11,019 nucleotides of DNA from CAZRVH01 sp964608325 (GTDB lineage: Bacteria; Patescibacteriota; Gracilibacteria; Peribacterales; Peribacteraceae), in the NCBI GenBank assembly GCA_964608325.1, contig CAZSMX010000023.1, positions 1 through 11,019 of the forward strand, in the 5' to 3' direction. Below are positions 5,591-11,019 of this stretch, piece by piece (position 1 is the stretch's first letter; the number at the start of each line of letters is the position of its first letter). A program made the translations under genes and the position numbers. The notes beneath the pieces were generated by a model, which was given only the letters and a program-made list of their open reading frames with translations, was not told the origin of the DNA and made no database searches.

Positions 5591-6520
5591 ATGCGATTCA
5601 TCCCGCACGCCATCAAGCACATGCCCCGCCTCTGGGACGGACTCATCGTCCTCCTGGGGTGCGTGCTGGCTGCGGGGACAATCTCGCTGACGTATCCCTC
5701 GAACGTCGCCACCGGCCTCTTGCTGCTCGGGCTCGTCTATTCCTGCTTCATCGAACCGTGGATCATCGTGACGAAAACCCTCACGGTCGGATTGAAGACG
5801 CACAAACAATTCTCGATCGCGTTCCTCAGCGACTTCCACGTCGGCCCGTACAAGGGAAGGCGGTTCATGCGGCGGCTCGTCGCCAAAACGAACGCATTGC
5901 GACCCGACCTGATCCTTCTCGGCGGGGACTTCCTGTATAACTACGCGTCTGATCCGAACCTTCTGGATCCATTGAAGGAACTGCGCGCGCCGCTCGGCGT
6001 CTTCGGCGCCATGGGCAACCACGATTCCGGAAGGGATATCATGAAGGGGCGAATCACGATGACGAAGGACCGTACCCGCGACGTGGAGAAGGTTCTGAAC
6101 GAATGCAACGTGACGGTTCTGCATAACGAGTGGAAAGACATCGGACCGGTGATCCTGGCTGGAACGGATGATTTCTGGATGCAGAGCTACGACCTTGGGA
6201 AAACGCTCGCGGATATTCCCGATGGAAAACCCGTGGTGCTGCTGACGCACAACCCCGACGCCATCACCGACGAGCGCACCCACCGGGCCGACCTCATCCT
6301 TTCGGGCCATACGCACGGGGGACAGGTACGCCTGCCGCTCCTTGGCTCCGTCCCGCCGATCCCCAACGAACTGGGAAGGAAGTACGACCGCGGAACCTTC
6401 GCGCTTCCGAAAGAAACGACGCTCATCGTGTCGCATGGCGTCGGCGAATCGATGGCGCGGCCCAGGTTCCTCACGGCGCCGGAAATCCTGTGCATCGGGA
6501 TCAAACCGTCACAGGTGTGA
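5591..6520 (+). CDS. Membrane-anchored calcineurin-like metallophosphoesterase (YaeI type)
   Basis: The 309 residues include two N-terminal hydrophobic segments (about 16-34 and 41-61), followed by a catalytic domain with every metal-binding motif of the calcineurin-like family in order: D81-x-H83 (SDFHVG), GGD with D113, GNHD with N143-H144, THNPD with H220, and GHTHGG with H240 and H242. The dinuclear metal site is therefore complete. The closest named relatives are YaeI/YkuE-type membrane phosphodiesterases; some relatives, such as LpxH and LpxG, hydrolyse UDP-diacylglucosamine, but the substrate here cannot be told. It starts 6 nt after uvrA and is probably cotranscribed with it, with no Shine-Dalgarno sequence. 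Its 3' end overlaps that of the opposing gene by 12 nt, leaving no room for a terminator between them. Confidence 0.9.
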   Translation: MRFIPHAIKHMPRLWDGLIVLLGCVLAAGTISLTYPSNVATGLLLLGLVYSCFIEPWIIVTKTLTVGLKTHKQFSIAFLSDFHVGPYKGRRFMRRLVAKTNALRPDLILLGGDFLYNYASDPNLLDPLKELRAPLGVFGAMGNHDSGRDIMKGRITMTKDRTRDVEKVLNECNVTVLHNEWKDIGPVILAGTDDFWMQSYDLGKTLADIPDGKPVVLLTHNPDAITDERTHRADLILSGHTHGGQVRLPLLGSVPPIPNELGRKYDRGTFALPKETTLIVSHGVGESMARPRFLTAPEILCIGIKPSQV

Positions 6521-7585
6521 TCCTTCGTTTTTCTCCCTCTGGATCAAGGCATGGAAATGCGCGGCGCGTTCCTCCAGCGCATCGATATCCCAGCCTTTGG
6601 CATGCAACACGCTGTCATGGGACTGCAGCGCTTTCAAAGCCTCGCTCACCTTGTCCCAGCGCGCGCGCCAGCGAACCATGGCGACGCGTTCGCGTTCGCC
6701 AAGCGCCCCTTTGATGACGATGTCGGACGTGTACTGCCTGTACCCCATGTCTTCGCGGAAAATGCGCGTGTTATGGTGGAAGCTCGGTGTGTTGCGGATC
6801 ATCTCCTCGCTGCCGGGCGTGACGTCGTTCAGCGTACCGATGTTAAAGGTGATTTTCTCCTTCCTGTTTTTCTGCGCGATGCTCGTCAGGATGTACTTCA
6901 GGGCAGACGCGATTCCGATGCGCCTCGGCGACACGCCTTGAGATCCGGCTTCGATGCCTATTTTTTCCAATACGCCGGGTTCGATACGCCCGGTGATTCC
7001 GGTCCTCCAGTTGACGGCCGTCTTCTCCGGAACCACGTCTTTCTTCAGCTTGTCGTCGCCGCTCAGGGTGTTCTTGGCGAGGTTCCTGAGCTCCTCCTCG
7101 TCATCCGGCATGGTGTCGAGGCCGTAGTTGTAGCCAAGCGTATGGAAAACGCCGTCTTGCCCCTGCAACCCGGCGAGCAACACCCATCCCTCGCGGCGCG
7201 TCCTATAGAGGATGTTCTTCGAGTTCAGGGAAATATGCCCTCCTTCGGCCGCGAACTTCGTATGCAGAATTGTATGCGCATGCATCGCCTCGTCGGTTTC
7301 CATGAAAGGACGATTTTCACGCATGACCGCAAACTCCCTTTTCAGTTCCTTGGGATCGACGACGAGTTTCCGTTCAAGATTGCGCACGTGCTTCACGTCT
7401 TGCTGCCAGGGAATGACCGAATCATCCAAGGCGTATCCCAGCAAACGGAAACGGATGCTATTCTGCACTTCGGCCAAAACGGGGTCGGTCTCGCTCTTCT
7501 GTTCCTGGTTACGAGCGGACTGGCGCTGCATCGCCGCACGCAAGAGACGCTCGTCCTCTGGGCCGATGGGCAGGTCGGATGACAT
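6509..7585 (-). CDS. Hypothetical protein, 358 residues, no recognised family
   Basis: I do not recognise this protein. It is soluble, with no signal peptide or membrane segment. A charged, glutamine-rich N-terminus (1-35) leads to a mixed region with charged helices (around 65-100, VRNLERKLVVDPKELKREF). A more conserved-looking core follows (115-160), including GGHISLNSKNILYRTRREGW and VFHTLGYNYG, then an acidic stretch DDEEEL (161-166), a possible RNA- or ligand-binding beta region (190-290), and a C-terminal helix (310-350). The start at 7585 is preferred to a TTG at 7624 because a good promoter occupies 7614-7642 and would leave only a short leader from about 7607. No Shine-Dalgarno sequence is present. 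It lies downstream of the 82-residue gene, converges on the phosphoesterase gene and overlaps its end by 12 nt. Confidence 0.75.
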   Translation of the reverse strand: MSSDLPIGPEDERLLRAAMQRQSARNQEQKSETDPVLAEVQNSIRFRLLGYALDDSVIPWQQDVKHVRNLERKLVVDPKELKREFAVMRENRPFMETDEAMHAHTILHTKFAAEGGHISLNSKNILYRTRREGWVLLAGLQGQDGVFHTLGYNYGLDTMPDDEEELRNLAKNTLSGDDKLKKDVVPEKTAVNWRTGITGRIEPGVLEKIGIEAGSQGVSPRRIGIASALKYILTSIAQKNRKEKITFNIGTLNDVTPGSEEMIRNTPSFHHNTRIFREDMGYRQYTSDIVIKGALGERERVAMVRWRARWDKVSEALKALQSHDSVLHAKGWDIDALEERAAHFHALIQREKNEGSHL

Positions 7586-7602
7586 CAGGGACAGAAAACT
7601 AG

Positions 7603-7642
7603 ATAGGCCTATGATTCTAGCCAATTTGCCTTTTTAATACAA
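7603..7642 (-). promoter_or_regulatory. Promoter and palindromic site for the 358-residue gene
   Basis: On the minus strand TTGTAT (7637-7642) and TAGAAT (7614-7619, 5 of 6 matches) are exactly 17 nt apart. A perfect 10-bp palindrome, ATAGGCCTAT (7603-7612), lies one base downstream of the -10 box, over the expected transcription start, where a repressor could bind. Confidence 0.55.
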
Positions 7643-7646
7643 TGTT

Positions 7647-7895
7647 TTACGCCGCGCCCGTTTTCCTGGAAGAGTGCGGAGGAACGGCTTTTCGCAGCAA
7701 GTCAAAGATGCCCGCCGCCATACGCATGATGGTGTCGTCGCTTGTATCGCTACCCTCCGCGTTTTTCTTGGCAATAATGATGGAGGCATCTGCCAGCGCA
7801 TCCTGCGCCGCCGGGGGCAATTCGGGCTCCTGTACGTCCGTTCCGTCGTTCACGGCTTCATCCCCGCCGCCTTTGTTTTCTAGATCTTTCGCCAT
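7647..7895 (-). CDS. Small acidic hypothetical protein, 82 residues
   Basis: The protein has 82 residues and no recognised family. The N-terminal half is acidic and low in complexity (DLENKGGGDEAVNDGTD, 4-20), probably disordered. Residues 29-45 and 53-70 (DDTIMRMAAGIFDLLRKAV) could form two helices, and the tail is basic (SSRKTG). It has neither a signal peptide nor a membrane span. A well-formed promoter at 7925-7953 gives a leader of about 22 nt without a Shine-Dalgarno sequence, which supports the gene being real. It ends just before the -35 box of the next gene in the same direction, and both may be read as one transcript. The next gene also has its own promoter. Confidence 0.65.
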   Translation of the reverse strand: MAKDLENKGGGDEAVNDGTDVQEPELPPAAQDALADASIIIAKKNAEGSDTSDDTIMRMAAGIFDLLRKAVPPHSSRKTGAA

Positions 7896-7924
7896 AATGT
7901 AGTAAATGTGTCAATAAGTCGTAA

Positions 7925-7953
7925 ATTAGAAGAAGTTTAGCTCGGAGTGCCAA
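7925..7953 (-). promoter_or_regulatory. Promoter for the 82-residue gene
   Basis: TTGGCA (7948-7953, 5 of 6) and TCTAAT (7925-7930, 5 of 6) are spaced by 17 nt on the minus strand, the best sigma70-like pair in the window. It lies back to back with the promoter of the alarmone-transporter gene, in an AT-rich divergent region of 183 nt. Confidence 0.6.
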
Positions 7954-8038
7954 CAAATCAAGACTCTTCGATCTTCTTTTTCTAAAAGGGCCGCGAAGGG
8001 CGAAGAGGGGTCATTTTTGGCTTCACAGCAATAAAATC

Positions 8039-8067
8039 TTTCCATTCTAAGTCAAACTGCGTATACT
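8039..8067 (+). promoter_or_regulatory. Promoter for the alarmone hydrolase-transporter gene
   Basis: TTTCCA (8039-8044, 4 of 6) and TATACT (8062-8067, 5 of 6) are 17 nt apart. The -10 box ends 11 nt before the ATG at 8079, which predicts a leader of about 4 nt, i.e. a nearly leaderless message, in keeping with the absence of a Shine-Dalgarno sequence. Confidence 0.5.
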
Positions 8068-8078
8068 CATCCTTATCC

Positions 8079-10841
8079 ATGGATTGGACTTCGTTCGCAC
8101 AGCGCATCCGCCATCTTTCGCAGGAAGATCAGAAGATCGTAGAAAAAGCGTTTGAGATGGGCCGGAAAGCACACGAGGGGCAAAACCGACAATCCGGCGA
8201 ACCGTTTTTCAACCACCCCATCGCCGTCGCAAATATCGTGATAGACCTTGGCGGGGACGCCGAAAGCATCGTGGCGTCGCTTCTGCATGATACGGTGGAA
8301 GACACGCCGCTCACGCTGATGGATATCCATGACACGTTCGGGGATAACGTCGCGACCCTGGTCGACGGGGCGACGAAACTGATGGAAAGCGAGAAGACCG
8401 CATCTACGAACGAGAAGATCGAGACGTTGCGCAAAATCTTCACGTACATGGAAAAAGACGTCCGCATCATGGTGTTGAAACTGGCGGATCGCCTGCACAA
8501 CATGCAGACGATCAAATTCCGAAGCGAGGAGAAGCAGAAGGCGGTCGCGAAGGAGACGCTGGACGTATACGTGAAGATCGCCGACCGCCTGTGCATGCGT
8601 GGCATGCGCAACCAGCTCTCCGAGTTGTGTTACGAAATCCTGGAACCCGAGGTAAGCAAACAGATACAGGAGCTGGCGAAGGAGAACGAGACCCTCTCAA
8701 AAAAAATAATCCCGGCCCTCGAAAACAAAATACGAGAGGAATTCCCAAGCGAGACATTCGATATCTCCTTCAAGAAGAAAAACTGGCGAAGGCTTCATTT
8801 GGAGCAGGCCCTGGACAAGCAAGGGGACTCCCGCCAACGAAGCGTGGGCGCCGTGATCCGCTGCGAGTCGGTCGATGCCTGCTACCACATGCTGGGCATT
8901 CTGCACCGCCTGTACCAACGCGAAGCCCTGACGTTCGACGATTTCATCAACCTCCCCGCCATCAACGGTTACCAGGGAGTGCATACGACCATCATCATGG
9001 AAGACGGCACGAGGGTGCGCTGCAAGATACGCACCCACGAGATGGACCGCTACGCGCAATTCGGCATCGCGACGAAATGTTTTGATTCCCGGTCGATCGG
9101 GTTTTTGGATTACCTGCCATGGACGAAGCGTATCTCGCCGCTGGCCGATGACACGAAAAACCGCAGCCAGGAATTCTGGACCACGCTGCAGAGCGACATC
9201 CTCAGCGAATCGATGATCGTGTACGGCCCCCATTCCTCCGCGCTGATCCCCGAAGGTGCGACGGCGCTGGATGCGGCGCTGCAGCTTTTCCCGGAAGACG
9301 CCCTGCGCCTGACGACCATCCGCATCAACGGCAAGGAAGCGTCTTTCGTCCAGAAAGTGGAGAGGGGCTCGTTGGTGGAAATCGATACCGGTCCGGAAAA
9401 GACCGTGCAACGCGACTGGCTGTACTGGGTGCAGACGGGAATCGGCATCGCGACCATCCGCACTGCCCTTAGCAATATCAAAGGCGACGTGCTGGCCGAC
9501 AGCGGCGTCGCCATCCTGCAAAACGCACTGACCGAGCGGGGGCGCGGGTACGTGGAGGAATTCGACCCGAAGGTAATGCTTGCGGCGGCCAATGACCTGA
9601 ATTTCAAATCGCTGGATGCGGTCTATGTGGCATTGGCGCAACGAAGGCTGGAGCCCACGGAATTCCTGAACGCGCTCCTGCACGCCTCCAACAAAAACGC
9701 CGCTCCCGACGACCGCGCAGAAGAGCGCAAGGACATCGTGTACCGGTTCACATCGAGCAGGAGTGTCGACGGAATCCGGAAATTGCTTACGGTGTACGAG
9801 AAATTCAGCGCCCATACGAAGGGCATCCGCATGTGGCCGGGATTGGGAGGCATCATGCACTTCCGCGTCCGCCTCAACCTTACGCCGGACGAGGAAATCG
9901 TATACCAGCAAGAGCTGACGGCCGCAGGCGCACAAAGGATCAGTGCGTACCAGAATGACCGCCTGGCCGTGGTGCTAATGACTGTCGTCGTTTTCTGCTG
10001 GAGCTTGAACCCCGTATGGGCAAAGTACTTCCTGTCGCAAGGAATGGCACCGGCGACATTGGTATCCCTGCGCTCGATCATTTTCGGGGTGTTCTCCGTC
10101 GCGCTATACGTCCTGTGGCGCACGTTCCGCAAGATCCAGTACGCCCCCATCCCCAACGCGATGTCGCTCGCATTCCTCCCCACCGTAGCCACGTACCTCC
10201 TTTCTTTCTTCACCTACGCGTCCGTTTCCTTCCTGCCGCCGTCGGTCCACCTCACCATTCTCCGATTCAACGTCGTGCTTCTACCGCTCCTCCATCTTAA
10301 GAAAACCAAAACCGTTACAAAAGCGATCGCGATCCAGGCACTGGTCCTTGCATTTTTCTCGGCCCTTTTCCTGTTGGCCCCGGATATTTCCTACGTGGGA
10401 TTTCCGCTCGCCATCGTGGCGCTCGTCACGTATCTGGTGTATTCGCTGATCACCGAAGACGTCCTGCAGAAAAACAGGATCGGGTTACGCTATCCCTATT
10501 TCCTATTGCACATGGGATTGATGCTCGCGGGGTTCGGCCTGCTCTTCCTCCCGTGGATCATCATCAACGAACCGCAATGGATCGCGAAAATCCCGTCCAT
10601 CGGATTGTACGTCCTCATCTGCGTATTCATCCCGCACACCTGCTTCCAAATCATCCTGCAACGCACCCGGTTCAAGCACATCACCAGCCTTTCCCTGTTC
10701 GAGGTACCGCTGGGCATCCTGCTGGAAACGGTGATCTTGGGAATCATCCTGACGCCGTTCACGTACGGAGTCATCGTGGCGACGATGGTGGCGCTCGCCC
10801 TGCTGCTCTATCGCAAGGACGTCGTGTTCAACGGAAGGTAA
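8079..10841 (+). CDS. RelA/SpoT-family (p)ppGpp hydrolase fused to a 10-TM EamA/DMT transporter
   Basis: This is one 920-codon frame with two proteins in it. Residues 1-625 are a long RelA/SpoT homologue: HD hydrolase with H46, H70-D71, E74-D75 and D137 (LADRLHNM) all present; a synthetase-like domain (about 225-350) that keeps NGYQGVHTT (296-304) but has TFDD for RFKD (285-288), RxK for ExQ before IRT (314-319) and no Asp at the catalytic position near 256; TGS (about 378-440) followed by DWLYWVQT; a helical domain to about 535; and an ACT-like fold (551-622). Residues 627-920 hold ten hydrophobic segments of an EamA/DMT carrier, beginning RLAVVLMTVVVFCWSLNPVW. Basic residues lie on one side (RTFRK, KKTKTVTK, QKNR, QRTRFKH, YRK), which predicts both ends inside and so a cytoplasmic enzyme. 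The likely activity is (p)ppGpp breakdown without synthesis; the carrier's substrate is unknown. Codon use is continuous across the junction. A merged pair of genes is the alternative. Confidence 0.85.
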   Translation: MDWTSFAQRIRHLSQEDQKIVEKAFEMGRKAHEGQNRQSGEPFFNHPIAVANIVIDLGGDAESIVASLLHDTVEDTPLTLMDIHDTFGDNVATLVDGATKLMESEKTASTNEKIETLRKIFTYMEKDVRIMVLKLADRLHNMQTIKFRSEEKQKAVAKETLDVYVKIADRLCMRGMRNQLSELCYEILEPEVSKQIQELAKENETLSKKIIPALENKIREEFPSETFDISFKKKNWRRLHLEQALDKQGDSRQRSVGAVIRCESVDACYHMLGILHRLYQREALTFDDFINLPAINGYQGVHTTIIMEDGTRVRCKIRTHEMDRYAQFGIATKCFDSRSIGFLDYLPWTKRISPLADDTKNRSQEFWTTLQSDILSESMIVYGPHSSALIPEGATALDAALQLFPEDALRLTTIRINGKEASFVQKVERGSLVEIDTGPEKTVQRDWLYWVQTGIGIATIRTALSNIKGDVLADSGVAILQNALTERGRGYVEEFDPKVMLAAANDLNFKSLDAVYVALAQRRLEPTEFLNALLHASNKNAAPDDRAEERKDIVYRFTSSRSVDGIRKLLTVYEKFSAHTKGIRMWPGLGGIMHFRVRLNLTPDEEIVYQQELTAAGAQRISAYQNDRLAVVLMTVVVFCWSLNPVWAKYFLSQGMAPATLVSLRSIIFGVFSVALYVLWRTFRKIQYAPIPNAMSLAFLPTVATYLLSFFTYASVSFLPPSVHLTILRFNVVLLPLLHLKKTKTVTKAIAIQALVLAFFSALFLLAPDISYVGFPLAIVALVTYLVYSLITEDVLQKNRIGLRYPYFLLHMGLMLAGFGLLFLPWIIINEPQWIAKIPSIGLYVLICVFIPHTCFQIILQRTRFKHITSLSLFEVPLGILLETVILGIILTPFTYGVIVATMVALALLLYRKDVVFNGR

Positions 10842-10940
10842 CCAGCTTCTCTGCGGAATAGGAACCGAAAGGACGTTCTTTCATGGTTTTGGATGCATAT
10901 CCGTATTTCGAATTTTCCGATGATGCATTACACTTCCCCC

Positions 10941-11019
10941 ATGTTCGATCCCGTCGATCCGAAACAGCATTTCCCGTCCCTGGAAGAAGGAATCCTGAAA
11001 TACTGGAAGGAGCAGGACA
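10941..11019 (+). CDS. ileS: Isoleucyl-tRNA synthetase, N-terminal fragment (runs off the window)
   Basis: Only 26 codons are visible. The sequence MFDPVDPKQHFPSLEEGILK, followed by YWKEQD, matches the characteristic start of class I isoleucyl-tRNA synthetases (F-P-x-x-E-E-x-I-L-x-x-W-x-E). These charge tRNA-Ile and edit valine. Valyl- or leucyl-tRNA synthetase starts share the E-x-x-I-x-x-x-W theme, so the exact amino acid is likely but not certain. The start at 10941 follows a C-rich hexamer with no Shine-Dalgarno sequence. The 99-nt gap after the alarmone-transporter gene has no strong terminator; TACACT at 10929-10934 could be a -10 box that would make the message leaderless, but no good -35 was found. 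Confidence 0.7.
   Translation, partial: MFDPVDPKQHFPSLEEGILKYWKEQD

Noticed and set aside
7964..8007. Inverted repeat CTCTTCG / CGAAGAG in the divergent region
   Set aside because: It is only 7 bp with a 30-nt spacer and low complexity, so chance is likely.
8697..9935. 412-codon minus-strand frame within the alarmone gene
   Set aside because: It is a shadow of the conserved HD/TGS coding sequence, with no recognisable motif or start signal.

Overview
The window looks like about 11 kb of chromosome from an uncultivated bacterium. TGA is a plain stop for most genes here (ribH, ribE, uvrA and others) and no reading frame runs through it, so the recoded Gracilibacteria/Absconditabacteria are excluded. 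The SLH-type surface protein, the many starts without a Shine-Dalgarno sequence, the short palindromic intergenic repeats and a probable diversity-generating-retroelement (DGR) target protein together suggest a Candidate Phyla Radiation lineage such as Peregrinibacteria/Peribacteria or a Parcubacteria relative. That placement is inference. The proteins are moderately GC-rich and show no sign of mixed origin.

Left part (1-2689), all on the minus strand. The 3'-truncated start of an exported SLH-domain protein has its own promoter inside the end of ribH. Next is a riboflavin pair, ribE (riboflavin synthase) and ribH (lumazine synthase). They are separated by a 46-codon ORF that overlaps both by ATGA. 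Upstream of a strong terminator lies a 226-residue protein whose C-terminus reads like the variable region of a DGR target, with a small tetraloop hairpin just after the stop codon. A 447-nt region with inverted repeats separates it from uvrA.

Middle part (2690-7895). On the plus strand, uvrA (nucleotide excision repair) is followed 6 nt later by a membrane-anchored calcineurin-like phosphoesterase. That gene converges on, and overlaps by 12 nt, a minus-strand 358-residue protein I do not recognise. A small acidic 82-residue protein lies upstream of it. Both minus-strand genes have good sigma70-type promoters.

Right part (7896-11019). A divergent intergenic region leads to the most unusual gene of the window. 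It is a single 920-codon reading frame in which a RelA/SpoT-type alarmone enzyme (HD hydrolase, degenerate synthetase, TGS, helical, ACT) is fused in frame to a complete 10-TM EamA/DMT-type transporter. The hydrolase residues are intact and the synthetase residues are lost, so it reads as a membrane-tethered (p)ppGpp hydrolase coupled to a metabolite carrier. The window ends in the first 26 codons of an isoleucyl-tRNA synthetase, another gene tied to amino-acid supply.

No tRNA, rRNA, CRISPR array, transposase, reverse transcriptase or FMN riboswitch was seen.
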